Shown one piece after another: positions 15,836 to 24,317 of a stretch of 64,000 bases of DNA. The notes under the pieces were generated by a model. The model was given only the letters and a program-made list of their open reading frames with translations, did not search any database and was not told the origin of the DNA. The position numbers and the translations under genes are program-made. Every line of letters begins with the position of its first letter. Position 1 is the stretch's first letter. Source of the stretch: Planotetraspora sp. A-T 1434 (GTDB taxonomy: Bacteria > Actinomycetota > Actinomycetes > Streptosporangiales > Streptosporangiaceae); the NCBI RefSeq assembly GCF_025420585.1, contig NZ_JAOEGB010000027.1, positions 1 through 64,000 on the forward strand, in the 5' to 3' direction.

Positions 15836-17311
15836 TCAGCCACCGTCGGTCAGCCACTGGGCGGCGGCCCGCGCCGACGCGGCGGAGTTGCCGTGGGTGG
15901 CAACGTACACGGCCCCGGCGGGGGTGCCGGGAAGGCCCGTCTCGACGACCACCGCGTCGGGCCTGGCCTGTACGGCTTCCGCGAGCAGCCGCTGGATCCA
16001 GCCGTGCCGGGCGGCCTCGTGGACCGCGACGACGAGCGGCCTGCCGGGGTCGGCGAGGTCCGGCAGGGCGCCACCCTCGGCCACCTCGGCCCGCACGGTC
16101 CCCGGCAGCACCTCGGCGAGCGCTCCGCCGATGCCGAGGGGCGTCGCCCGCCCCACGGCCTGGGTCGGCCGGGCCGACATCTCGACGACCAGGGGCGCGC
16201 CCCTCAGCACGGGACGGCCTGCCGTACCGATGACACGCAGGGCCGCTGTGGCGGCCGCCAGGCCGAGGCCCTCGTCGGTGTCGCGGAGGGCGGCGGCCCG
16301 GGCGGGGGCCTCCCTGGCGTACCAGCCGGCGAGCCGCAGCACGCGGCCGGCCGCCTCCGCCAGCCGTTCCTCCGCGAGGCTTCCCTCCCGGACGGCCTGG
16401 ACGACGGCGTCCCGAAGCGCATAGACGCTCTCCCCCTCGGGCGAGGAGACGCCGACGCAGACGGCGTCGGCCCCGGCGGCCAGGGCCCCGACGGCGATAT
16501 CGCCGGGCGAGCGGAGCGCCGCGACCGCCCGCATCTCGATCGCGTCGGTGACCACGAGGCCGTCGAAGCCCAGTTCCTCACGGAGCAGCCCGGTCAGTAC
16601 GGCATGGCTGAGCGTGGCCGGGGCGTCGTCGAGGGCGGGCACGAGCAGGTGGCCGCACATCACGGCCCGCACGCCCGCGTCGATCGCGGCGTGGAAGGGC
16701 GGGAGGTCCCTCCGTGCGAGCACGTCACGCGGCACGGGAACGGTCGGCAGCGCCAGATGCGAGTCGGTCATGGTGTCGCCGTGGCCGGGGAAGTGCTTGG
16801 CGCAGGCCGCCACGCCGGCTCCCTGCATGCCCTGGATCCAGGCCACCCCGTGCCGCGCGACCAGCCCGGGATCCGCGCCGAAGGACCTGACGCCGATGAC
16901 GGGGTTGCGGGGGTTGGAGTTGACGTCGACCACGGGCGCGTAATTGAGCGTGATGTCCGCGGCGGCCAGCAGCCGGCCCATCTGGCGGGCCACCCGCTCC
17001 GTCAGCGAGACGTCGCCGGCCACGCCGAGCGCCAGGTTGCCGGGCCAGGAGCTCCCCGTCCGCGCCTCCAGACGGGTGATCGCCCCGCCTTCCTCGTCGA
17101 CCGCGACCACCACACCCGGGTTCTCCTCGCGCATCGCCGCCACGAGGGCGGCCGTCTGGTCCGGATCGGCGATGTTGCGGGCGAAGAGCACGGCCCCGCC
17201 CAGGCCCTCGGCGAGCGCCCGCCGCAGCCAGACCGGGGGGCTCGTGCCGGCGAAGCCCGGCTGCAGCACGGTCAGGGCCATCCGGTCTAGCTCGGAGGAG
17301 CCGCCCATCAT
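15836..17311 (-). CDS. nagZ: beta-N-acetylglucosaminidase NagZ-like (GH3)
   Basis: A 491-aa glycoside hydrolase family 3 protein that should release GlcNAc from GlcNAc-MurNAc(-peptide) fragments. The N-terminal TIM barrel has VDEEGGAITRLE (about residue 80), NYAPVVDVNSNPRNPVIG and the NagZ-type KHFPGHGDTMTDSH, whose Asp-His pair is the acid/base signature. The nucleophile region is VVTDAIEMRA. A C-terminal domain follows. No signal peptide: it acts in the cytoplasm. The ATG at 17311 overlaps the kinase stop (ATGA), so kinase and nagZ are coupled. A 127-bp gap follows before the regulator gene. Confidence 0.92.
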   Translation of the reverse strand: MMGGSSELDRMALTVLQPGFAGTSPPVWLRRALAEGLGGAVLFARNIADPDQTAALVAAMREENPGVVVAVDEEGGAITRLEARTGSSWPGNLALGVAGDVSLTERVARQMGRLLAAADITLNYAPVVDVNSNPRNPVIGVRSFGADPGLVARHGVAWIQGMQGAGVAACAKHFPGHGDTMTDSHLALPTVPVPRDVLARRDLPPFHAAIDAGVRAVMCGHLLVPALDDAPATLSHAVLTGLLREELGFDGLVVTDAIEMRAVAALRSPGDIAVGALAAGADAVCVGVSSPEGESVYALRDAVVQAVREGSLAEERLAEAAGRVLRLAGWYAREAPARAAALRDTDEGLGLAAATAALRVIGTAGRPVLRGAPLVVEMSARPTQAVGRATPLGIGGALAEVLPGTVRAEVAEGGALPDLADPGRPLVVAVHEAARHGWIQRLLAEAVQARPDAVVVETGLPGTPAGAVYVATHGNSAASARAAAQWLTDGG

Positions 17312-18300
17312 CCACCGTCCGGCGCCGCGGCCATGCCGATCAGCCGGTGGTGCGCCTGAAGCGCGCGGGGCTCGCCGGGCGGGAGGGCGGCCCGGAGGGC
17401 GAGCGCGGCGGCTCCGGCGGCGCCGTCCCGCGCGGGCACCCACTGGGCGTGCTGCCCCAGCTCGGCCCTGACCCTGCGGGCCAGCTCGGTGGGCTCGGTC
17501 AGCAGAGACCCCGCGAGCACCAGTGGCCCGTCCCCGCCCCCCGCCTGGCAAACGGCACGTGCCGTACGGCCCAGCCGCCGCGCGGCCTCGTCCAGGATCT
17601 CGCCGGCCACGGGGTCGCCCCGCCGGGCGAGGTCGTCCGCGACGGGGGCGAGCGTGCCGAGCCAGGCCGGTCCGGACTCGGCGACGCGGGCGTAGACAGC
17701 GGAAAGGATCGCCTGGGCGAGGGCTCGTTCGTCGCCGGGAACGTCACTGAAAGCGCAGCCGAGGACGGCGGCGACGCGGCCGGTCAGCGCGGTGTGGGCG
17801 GTGCGACCGTCCAGAGCGGTCAGCGCGGCGGTGACGGCCCGCCTGCCGATCCAGACTCCCGAGCCCTCGTCGCCCAGCAGCCAGCCGAGGCCGTCGGCAC
17901 GCCGTACGACCCGCCACTGGTGGATCCGCGCCGCGACCGCGCCGGTGCCGGAGATGAGCACGGTCCCGTCGGGACACGCGGTGGCGCTGGTGAAGGCCAC
18001 GAGCACGTCCGGCACGACCGCGGGCCGGCCCGGGAGCCCGGCCGCGCGCCACGCGTCCCCCGCAACCCGCTCCGCGGACGCCGCGCCGGCCAGCCCGAAG
18101 ACGCCGCCGGCCACCGAGGAGCGGTCGAGGCCGCCGAGCGCGGCCGTGAGCGCGGCCAGCACGTTGGCGGAGGGGTCCTTGACCGAGAGCGCGTTCGCGC
18201 CGCCCGCGCGTCCCCGGCCGGCGATCTCCCCCGTCTCCTGGGCCACGACGCAGCGAGTGCTGGTGCCGCCTCCGTCGACACCGACGAACAGAGCCGTCAC
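17308..18300 (-). CDS. BadF/BadG/BcrA/BcrD-type sugar kinase, probable GlcNAc/MurNAc kinase
   Basis: A 330-aa ASKHA-fold kinase. The phosphate-1 motif is FVGVDGGGTSTRCVV at the N-terminus, the phosphate-2 region is VLISGTGAVAARI, and LGWLLGDEGSGVWIGRRAV is typical of N-acetylglucosamine kinases. MurK of Clostridium, of the same fold, phosphorylates both MurNAc and GlcNAc. A kinase is needed here because uptake is by an ABC importer and not a PTS, and MurQ requires MurNAc-6-phosphate. The GTG at 18300 is chosen because the protein family begins there; upstream sequence is a leader with a promoter (18362-18389). First gene of the kinase-nagZ pair. Confidence 0.85.
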   Translation of the reverse strand: MTALFVGVDGGGTSTRCVVAQETGEIAGRGRAGGANALSVKDPSANVLAALTAALGGLDRSSVAGGVFGLAGAASAERVAGDAWRAAGLPGRPAVVPDVLVAFTSATACPDGTVLISGTGAVAARIHQWRVVRRADGLGWLLGDEGSGVWIGRRAVTAALTALDGRTAHTALTGRVAAVLGCAFSDVPGDERALAQAILSAVYARVAESGPAWLGTLAPVADDLARRGDPVAGEILDEAARRLGRTARAVCQAGGGDGPLVLAGSLLTEPTELARRVRAELGQHAQWVPARDGAAGAAALALRAALPPGEPRALQAHHRLIGMAAAPDGG

Positions 18301-18361
18301 GACCGCCCCCCTCCCCCGGTTGTGCCGCCCCCGGCCGGTGGGCGTAGATACCCTCCAACAA

Positions 18362-18389
18362 CTTATAAGAGTGTGAAGATTTTCTACAA
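18362..18389 (-). promoter_or_regulatory. probable promoter of the kinase-nagZ transcript
   Basis: On the minus strand, -35 TTGTAG (18389-18384) and -10 TATAAG (18367-18362) are 16 bp apart, 62 bp upstream of the kinase GTG. The spacer begins with GAAAATCTTC (18384-18375), a near-palindrome. It resembles the A-tract core of the operator-like sites at 14661-14710, so the same regulator may act here. Confidence 0.5.
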
Positions 18390-18419
18390 CGATGATTGTT
18401 CCGCGACGAAGCATGCGGT

Positions 18420-18447
18420 GACGGCCGGGCAGGCGTGCCCGGCCGTC
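18420..18447. terminator. perfect 12-bp inverted repeat
   Basis: GACGGCCGGGCA (18420-18431) and TGCCCGGCCGTC (18436-18447) are perfect complements around a four-base loop. There is no U-tract on either side. It lies upstream of the kinase promoter and just before the CBM6 relic, so it may be a leftover intrinsic terminator of a lost gene, or a structural insulator. Confidence 0.5.
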
Positions 18448-18479
18448 GTCTCCACATATGTTCCCCTGGGTTACCAGCC

Positions 18480-18813
18480 GATACCGATCATGAGGCGGCT
18501 CGGCGGGTTGCTGTTGGGCAGGATCCCCTCTACCAGGGCGTGGACTTCGGCTCCACCGCGGCCAGGCAGTTCATCGCCCGTGTGGCCAGCGGCGCGGCGG
18601 GCGGGGTCAGCGGCCTCGTCGAGGTGCGGCTGGACAGCCGGTCGAGCGCGCCGATCGGCAGCTTCGCCATCGCCAAGACGGGAGTGGCAGAGCTGGCGGA
18701 GCGTGCCGGCCAACATCAGCGGCGTGACGGGGAAGCATCACGTCTACCTCACGTTCACCAGCGGCCAGCCGGCAAACTTCGTCAACCTCAACTGGTTCAC
18801 GTTCGGCCACTGA
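18480..18813 (+). pseudogene. relic of a family 6 carbohydrate-binding module (CBM6), frameshifted
   Basis: The stretch reads YQGVDFGSTAARQFIARVAS, then a SGLVEVRLDS-type strand and IGSFAIAKTG in one frame up to about 18683. A one-base shift later it continues WQSWRSVPANISGVTG, HHVYLTFTSG and FVNLNWFTFGH in another frame, to a TGA at 18811-18813. Together these make the C-terminal two-thirds of a CBM6 beta-sandwich, as found at the ends of actinobacterial glycosidases. The shift is one extra base near 18684 (GGA-G-TGG). The catalytic part and the N-terminus of the module are missing. Confidence 0.8.
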
Positions 18814-18881
18814 GCCCTCGAACGCGTGTCCCACGGGCTCCGGCACGGAGCCCGTGGGACCACACCATGTGCCAGAACCGC

Positions 18882-19106
18882 TTACTTTCCGCTGTCCGCC
18901 AGGTCGACGATCGCGGTGGCCGCCCGGAAGAACTTGTTATGGCCCAGGTCGCCGACCGTCTTGATGTTGAAAGCCTTCTTGAGAAGCTCGGCGTCGCCTT
19001 CGCTGACGCCCGCCAGCGCGTGCACCGGCGCCTTGACGAGTTGCGCGAGGCTCACATTCTCGTATTCCTTGTCGAGCAGCTTGGCCAGGTCCGCTGTAAC
19101 AGCCAT
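18882..19106 (-). CDS. small actinobacterial protein with a helix-hairpin-helix-like motif
   Basis: A 74-aa acidic protein starting MAVTADLAKLLDKEYENVS. The ATG at 19106 has GGAGG six bases upstream, which decides this start over an in-frame ATG twelve bases earlier. The middle segment HALAGVSEGDAELLKKAFNIKTVGDLG resembles a helix-hairpin-helix repeat (G-V-S/T..D...L......TV.DL) as in polymerase-beta-like or topological DNA-binding tails. No partner domain is present and no signal peptide. Function unknown; monocistronic. Confidence 0.75.
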   Translation of the reverse strand: MAVTADLAKLLDKEYENVSLAQLVKAPVHALAGVSEGDAELLKKAFNIKTVGDLGHNKFFRAATAIVDLADSGK

Positions 19107-19181
19107 GAGTCCTCCCATTGACAGGGGGCGATCAGCCCTATCCTCTCGGTGCCCAAACCGCCCTTTCCTATGCGAGAGAGC

Positions 19182-21284
19182 TCAAATGACCCCATGAACA
19201 AGCTTGTCCAGGCGGATCGGCAGGTCACGGACCCGGACGCCGGTGGCGTGATGCACCGCGTTGGCGATCGCCGCGGCCGTGCCGACGATGCCGATCTCGC
19301 CGATGCCCTTCGACCCCATCGGGTTGAGGCCGGGGTCGTCCTCCTCGATCCACACCGCGTCGATGTCGCGGACGTCCGCGGAGGCGGCGATGTGATACTG
19401 GGCGAAGTCGTGGTTGAGGTAGTCGCCGAACTCCTGGTCCATGACGCTCTCCTCCAGCAGGGCCATGGACAACCCCATGGTCATGCCGCCGATGAGCTGC
19501 GACCGCGCGGTCTTGGGGTTGAGGATGCGGCCCGCCGCGAACACGCCGAGCAGCCTGCGCACCCGCGCCTCACCCGTGTCCATGTCCACGGCGACCTCGG
19601 CGAACTGGGCGCCGAACGCGTGCTGGGCGAACCGCCGCTGCGCGCGGACCTCCTGGGTGGTGTCGGCGCTCGCCTCCAGGCCCTCCGGCGGCACGTCGCC
19701 CGCGCGGCCGTGAAGCACGTCCATCAAGGCTTCGCACGCCCGGACGACCGCGGTGCCCCACGACGCGGTGCCCGCCGAGCCGCCGGCCACCCAGGCCGGG
19801 GGCAGCGCGCTGTCGCCGATCTCCACCCGGACGCGGTCCATCGGGGCGTCCAGCGCGTCGGCCGCGATCTGGGTGAGCACGGTGCGGGCCCCCGTGCCTA
19901 TGTCGGCGGCGGCGATCCGGACGGTGAACCCGCCGTCGGGCTCCGCCCGCGCGGTGGCCTGGGACGGCATCCGGTAGACCGGGAAGACGGACGCCGCCAC
20001 TCCGGTGCCGACCAGCAGCCCGCCCTCACGGCGAATCCCCGGCTCGGGGTCGCGGCCGGCCCAGCCGAACCGGCGCGCCCCCTCGCGCAGGCAGGCCACC
20101 AGGTTCCGTGAGCTGAACGGCCGGCCGCTCTCGGGGTCGACGTCGGGCTCGTTGCGGATCCGCAGCTCGATGGGGTCGATCCGGCACGCGATCGCCAACT
20201 CGTCCATCGCCGACTCCAGCGCGTACATGCCCGGGGCCTCCCCCGGCGCGCGCATCCACGAGGGCGTCGGGACGTCGAGCCGTACCAGCCGGTGGGTGGT
20301 GCGCCGGTTCGGCGCCGCGTACATCATCCGGGTCGGCACGGCGGTCTGCTCGGCGAACTCCGAGACGGTGGAGCTCTGCTCGATCGCCTCGTGCACGATG
20401 GCGGTCAGCCGCCCATCCGCGTCCGCGCCGAGCCGTACGCGCTGGATCGTCGGGGTGCGGTAACCGGTGACCGCGAACATCTGCTGCCGGGTCACCGCGA
20501 GCTTGACAGGGCGGCCGACCTGCTTGGCGGCGAGCGCGGCAAGGGCCACGTGCGGGTGGGCCCTGGCCTTGGCGCCGAAGCCGCCGCCGACGTGCGGGGA
20601 GATCACCCGGACACTGCCGGGCGGCAGGCCGAACAGCGGCGCGAGCGTGTCGCGGATGTTCGACGCGCCCTGCGTGGAGTCGTACACCGTGAGCCCCTCG
20701 GCGTCCCACACGGCGACCGTGGCGTGTGGCTCCATCGGGTTGTTGTGCTCGGCCGGGGTGCTGTAGGTCGCGTCCACCACGACCCGGGCGGCCGCCAGAG
20801 CGGCGTCGGGATCTCCCTGTTCGGTGTCCGTCGGGAAGTACGGGTTGACGTGGTCGGGCCGGTAGAGCCCGGGATGGCCGGGGCGGAGCTCGACGTCGTG
20901 CTCGTCCGCGTCGTACCGCACGCGCAGCACCCTGGCGGCCTCGCTCGCGCTCTCCAGCGTCTCGGCGACGACGACCGCCACGTACTGCCCGCGGTAGGCG
21001 ACCCGGGATGACTGGAGAACGGCCAGCTCGGGGTCGCCGTTGCGGGGAGCCAGCCGTGGCGCGTTCGCGTGCCAGATGGCGGCGATGACGCCGGGGAGCT
21101 GGAGCACCGCGTCCACGTCTACCGCGCTGATCTCGCCCTTCGCGATCGTGGCCTGGACCGGTACGGCGTAGGCGAGGTCGGCCGGGAAATTCTCATAGGC
21201 GTACCTGGCCCGGCCCGTCACCTTCTCCAGGGCGTCGACCCGGTCGAGAGCCGAGCCGACGTTCGGCATGGCCACGGTCGTCAT
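19182..21284 (-). CDS. molybdenum-cofactor subunit of a xanthine dehydrogenase-family aldehyde oxidoreductase (PaoC/YagR-like)
   Basis: A 700-aa large subunit. The N-terminal Ald_Xan_dh domain starts VTGRARYAYENF (about residue 20). The Mo-pterin-binding blocks include VGGGFGAKAR (about 245), WMRAPGEAPGMYALESAMDELA (split by family motif PGEAPG), TASWGTAVVRA, and the C-terminal GSKGIGEIGIVGT whose Glu is the catalytic base. The ATG at 21284 overlaps the FAD subunit stop. Order FeS-FAD-Mo matches the paoABC operon. It probably oxidises aromatic or other aldehydes in the cytoplasm or periphery; the substrate is not predictable. Confidence 0.9.
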   Translation of the reverse strand: MTTVAMPNVGSALDRVDALEKVTGRARYAYENFPADLAYAVPVQATIAKGEISAVDVDAVLQLPGVIAAIWHANAPRLAPRNGDPELAVLQSSRVAYRGQYVAVVVAETLESASEAARVLRVRYDADEHDVELRPGHPGLYRPDHVNPYFPTDTEQGDPDAALAAARVVVDATYSTPAEHNNPMEPHATVAVWDAEGLTVYDSTQGASNIRDTLAPLFGLPPGSVRVISPHVGGGFGAKARAHPHVALAALAAKQVGRPVKLAVTRQQMFAVTGYRTPTIQRVRLGADADGRLTAIVHEAIEQSSTVSEFAEQTAVPTRMMYAAPNRRTTHRLVRLDVPTPSWMRAPGEAPGMYALESAMDELAIACRIDPIELRIRNEPDVDPESGRPFSSRNLVACLREGARRFGWAGRDPEPGIRREGGLLVGTGVAASVFPVYRMPSQATARAEPDGGFTVRIAAADIGTGARTVLTQIAADALDAPMDRVRVEIGDSALPPAWVAGGSAGTASWGTAVVRACEALMDVLHGRAGDVPPEGLEASADTTQEVRAQRRFAQHAFGAQFAEVAVDMDTGEARVRRLLGVFAAGRILNPKTARSQLIGGMTMGLSMALLEESVMDQEFGDYLNHDFAQYHIAASADVRDIDAVWIEEDDPGLNPMGSKGIGEIGIVGTAAAIANAVHHATGVRVRDLPIRLDKLVHGVI

Positions 21285-22297
21285 GACGTCTCCCCTGTGT
21301 CGCCTGCTGCCGTGAGGTCCTCGCGGGCCGTGAGATCGAGCAGGGTGCGGACCAGCACGTTGCGGGCGAGCGGCACCTTGAAGGCGTTCCGCGGCAGGGG
21401 GCTCGCCTGGGCCAGCTCGGCCTCGGCGGCCCGCGCGAACTCCTCCGCGGTCGCGGGCGCTCCGCGCAGCGCCGCCTCGGCGCGCTCGGCGCGCCACGGC
21501 ACGTGGGCCACGCCGCCCAGCGCGATCCGGCAGTCCCGCACCACGCCGTCGGCCACGTCCAGGGCCGCCGCCACCGACACGACCGCGAACGCGAACGACG
21601 CCCGGTCGCGGACCTTGCGGTAGCGGGACCGGGCCGCGAAGGGCAGGGCGGGCAGCTCGACCGCGGTCACCAGGTCGCCGGGCCGCAGCAGGGTGTCGCG
21701 CTCCGGCGCGTCGCCCGGCAGCCGGTGGAAGCCCGGCATCGGGATCGCGCGAGGCCCACCGCTGCTCTCCACGTTGACCACCGCGCCGAGCGCGGCCAGG
21801 GGAACGGCCATGTCGGAGGGGTGGGTGGCCACGCAGGCCTCCGAGTGGCCGAGGATCGCCAGATTGCGATGGTCGCCCTCGCGGGCCGGGCAGCCCGAGC
21901 CCGGCACCCGCTTGTTGCAGGGCTTGGTGATGTCCTGGAAGTAGGAGCAGCGGGTGCGCTGCAGCAGGTTCCCGGCGACCGTCGCCATGTTGCGGATCTG
22001 GCCGGAGCCCCCCGCCACCACCGCCTGGGCCAGCATCGGGTAATTCCGCAGCACCAGTGGGTGGGCCGCCAGGTCGCTGTTGCGCACGCCCGCGCCGATG
22101 AGCAGGCCCCCTCCGGGGGTCTCCTCGATCGTGTCGAACGGCACGCGCGTGACGTCCACGAGGACCTCGGGCGTGGCCACGCCGAGACGCATGAGATCGA
22201 CGAGGTTCGTGCCGCCGCCGAGATACATGGCCTGTCCGGTGCCGGCGGCCACGGCCGACGGGACGTCGGTGGCGCGCTGATAGGCGAACGGTCTCAC
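21281..22297 (-). CDS. FAD-binding subunit of the aldehyde oxidoreductase (PaoB/YagS-like)
   Basis: A 338-aa CO-dehydrogenase-flavoprotein-type subunit. The FAD loop is YLGGGTNLVDLMRLGV (about residue 24) and the second flavin motif IRNMATVAGNLLQ (about 110). Directly after it is an insertion with Cys residues, RTRCSYFQD..KPCNKRVPGSGCPA, then HSEACVATHPSDMAVPL. This matches the extra [4Fe-4S] cluster ligands of E. coli PaoB and is absent from ordinary xanthine dehydrogenases. The GTG at 22297 overlaps the FeS-subunit stop. It transfers electrons between the Mo and FeS subunits. Confidence 0.9.
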   Translation of the reverse strand: MRPFAYQRATDVPSAVAAGTGQAMYLGGGTNLVDLMRLGVATPEVLVDVTRVPFDTIEETPGGGLLIGAGVRNSDLAAHPLVLRNYPMLAQAVVAGGSGQIRNMATVAGNLLQRTRCSYFQDITKPCNKRVPGSGCPAREGDHRNLAILGHSEACVATHPSDMAVPLAALGAVVNVESSGGPRAIPMPGFHRLPGDAPERDTLLRPGDLVTAVELPALPFAARSRYRKVRDRASFAFAVVSVAAALDVADGVVRDCRIALGGVAHVPWRAERAEAALRGAPATAEEFARAAEAELAQASPLPRNAFKVPLARNVLVRTLLDLTAREDLTAAGDTGETS

Positions 22298-22881
22298 GGC
22301 GCCACCTGCCGGATGGCCGCGACGATGTTGGGATAGGCGCCGCAGCGGCACAGGTTGCCGCTCATTCGCTCGCGGATCTCGTCGTCGCAGAGCGGCGGCC
22401 GGCCTTCCACGCCGGGGGCGACGGCGCCCGGGCTCACGGCGCCGAGCGTCACCGAGCTGGGCCAGCCCGCCGCGAACTCGGCCAGCATGCCGACGGCCGA
22501 GCAGAGCTGCCCGGGCGTGCAGTAGCCGCACTGGAACGCGTCCTGCTCGACGAAAGCCGCCTGGAGCGGATGCGGAACGCCGTCTCGAGCGAGCCCCTCG
22601 ACCGTCGTGATCTCCCGGTCGTCCACCGTCACCGTCAGCGTCAGGCAGGCCTTCGCCCGCCGTCCGTCCACCAGCACAGTGCACGCCCCGCACTGGCCGT
22701 GGTCGCACCCCTTCTTGGCCCCGGTGAGGCCCAGATGCTCGCGCAGCGTGTCGAGCAGCGTCTCACGGGTGTCCACGGTGACCGGATGCTCGTCCCCGTT
22801 GACGGACAGCCGGATGTCCGCCGTGACGGGGGCCGGAAAGCCCGGTCCGTTGTTGTCTTCGCTTCTCACGGGCCCTCTCAT
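22294..22881 (-). CDS. [2Fe-2S] subunit of the aldehyde oxidoreductase (PaoA/YagT-like)
   Basis: A 195-aa iron-sulfur subunit with the two expected clusters. The plant-type ferredoxin cluster is GCDHGQCGACTVLVDG plus AKACL, and the C-terminal helical cluster is FQCGYCTPGQ plus GNLCRCGAY. Between the halves a 20-residue insertion (LGAVSPGAVAPGVEG) is longer than usual. The N-terminus lacks a clear twin-arginine signal, unlike E. coli PaoA, so this enzyme may be cytoplasmic. A downstream GTG (MRGPV-R) is an alternative start. First gene of the operon; paired repeats lie 48-71 bp upstream. Confidence 0.9.
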   Translation of the reverse strand: MRGPVRSEDNNGPGFPAPVTADIRLSVNGDEHPVTVDTRETLLDTLREHLGLTGAKKGCDHGQCGACTVLVDGRRAKACLTLTVTVDDREITTVEGLARDGVPHPLQAAFVEQDAFQCGYCTPGQLCSAVGMLAEFAAGWPSSVTLGAVSPGAVAPGVEGRPPLCDDEIRERMSGNLCRCGAYPNIVAAIRQVAP

Positions 22882-22928
22882 GGGCGCTGCCGTACCCTTC
22901 GCCTCTTCACCGCATGCGTCCCTTTCAC

Positions 22929-22952
22929 TGTGATCTACTCATTGTGATCTAC
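22929..22952. promoter_or_regulatory. paired 10-bp direct repeats upstream of the oxidoreductase operon
   Basis: TGTGATCTAC occurs at 22929-22938 and again at 22943-22952, 14 bp apart, upstream of the FeS-subunit gene and downstream of the formamidase gene. The region is locally AT-richer. It could be a regulator site for the oxidoreductase operon. No regulator gene is adjacent. Confidence 0.4.
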
Positions 22953-23000
22953 CGGCGTTGTGCGGTTGCGCGCGCTGTAGGTGCTGCGGAGGGCTGCCGG

Positions 23001-24278
23001 TTACGAGGTCACCGCGCACTGGCCCCGGTCCTTGGCCACGGGCCCCGCCGCGCTGGGCCGTACGTCGAAGTCGAAGATCGCCGTCGGGATGTAGAGCGAG
23101 CAGCAGGCGTTGGGAATGTCCACGATGCCGCTGATCCGGCCCTCGATCGGCGCCGACCCGAGGAGCAGGTAGGCCTGCTCGCCGGTGTAGCCCCACTTTT
23201 TGAGGTACTCGATGGCGTTGAGGCAGGCCCTGCGGTAGGCCACCGTGGCGTCCAGGTAGTGGTTCGTTCCGCTGTCGTGGTCGACGGAGATGCCGATGAA
23301 CGACAGGAACTCCGAATAGCGCGGCTCGACGTTGCCCGGCATGAAGACCGGGTTGGTGGTCACGCCGTACTTCTCCATGCCGCCCTTGATGAGGTCGACG
23401 TGGAAGTCGATGAACCCGCCCATCTCGATGGCGCCGCAGAAGGTGATCTCGCCGTCGCCCTGGCTGTAGTGGAGGTCGCCCGCCGACAGCTTGGCGTCCT
23501 TCACGAACACCGGGCAGAGCACCCGCGCACCACGAGTGAAGTTTTTGATGTCCTGGTTCCCACCGTTCTCGCGTGGCGGGACCGTCCGGGCGCCCTCCCT
23601 GGCGATCCGGGCGGCCACCTCGCCGGTCGCCGTACCGGCCAGGGCGTTGCCCGGCTCCGGCGGCAGCCCGAGAGGCGGTACGCGCCGGGGATCGGTGTCG
23701 ATCAGCGCCCGCTCCCTCCGGTTCCACGTCGCGAGCAGTTCCTCTGACGGCGCCGTGCCGAACAGGCCCGGATGGGTGATCCCCGTGAACCGGACGCCCG
23801 GCAGGTGGCGGGACGTCGTCTGGACGCCGTGAAAGTCCCAGACGGCCTTGTAGGCGTCCGGGAAGTGATCGGTCAGAAAGCCGCCGCCGTTGACCCTGGC
23901 GAACACCCCTGTGTAGCCCCATCCCTGCCCCGGCGCGTCCCTGGTCTGTTGGGGGCCGGTCTGCTGGGTGCTGGTCTCCTGCGGGACCGGGCCGAGGTCC
24001 AGGATGTCGACGACCAGGAGATCGCCGGGCTCCGCCCCCTCGATCGCCACGGGGCCGCTCAGCATGTGGGGCAGCGTCAGGTCGATGTCCCGCACGTCGT
24101 CGGCGGAGTCGTTGTTCCCGATCTGCGCGTCGGTCCAGTCGCGGCATTCCAGCCGGAACTCGTCTCCGGGCCGCACCGACGCCACAGCCGGGATGTCAGG
24201 ATGCCACCTGTTGTGGCCGGGGACGTCCTGGTCCCGCATGGACTTCGACTGGTCCACGCTGAACGCGACCTGCGGCAT
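23001..24278 (-). CDS. fmdA: formamidase (acetamidase/formamidase family)
   Basis: A 425-aa FmdA/AmdA-family amidase that hydrolyses formamide to formate and ammonia; length and segments match formamidases well. Key regions are HNRWHPDIPAVASVRPGDE (about residue 22), then NNDSADDVRDIDLTLPHMLSGPV, the GDLLVVDI strand, HPGLFGTAPS, and the late HYSQGDGEITFCGAIEMGG. The C-terminal AYLLLGSAPIEGRISGIVDIPN block is followed by a Cys pair (CCSLY) near the active-site region. It lies downstream of the zinc-ribbon gene fmdB on the same strand, the pairing known from Methylophilus. Confidence 0.93.
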   Translation of the reverse strand: MPQVAFSVDQSKSMRDQDVPGHNRWHPDIPAVASVRPGDEFRLECRDWTDAQIGNNDSADDVRDIDLTLPHMLSGPVAIEGAEPGDLLVVDILDLGPVPQETSTQQTGPQQTRDAPGQGWGYTGVFARVNGGGFLTDHFPDAYKAVWDFHGVQTTSRHLPGVRFTGITHPGLFGTAPSEELLATWNRRERALIDTDPRRVPPLGLPPEPGNALAGTATGEVAARIAREGARTVPPRENGGNQDIKNFTRGARVLCPVFVKDAKLSAGDLHYSQGDGEITFCGAIEMGGFIDFHVDLIKGGMEKYGVTTNPVFMPGNVEPRYSEFLSFIGISVDHDSGTNHYLDATVAYRRACLNAIEYLKKWGYTGEQAYLLLGSAPIEGRISGIVDIPNACCSLYIPTAIFDFDVRPSAAGPVAKDRGQCAVTS

Positions 24279-24317
24279 GGCAGCCTCCCTTACTGGTCCC
24301 TCCCTTGCTGGATGTCG

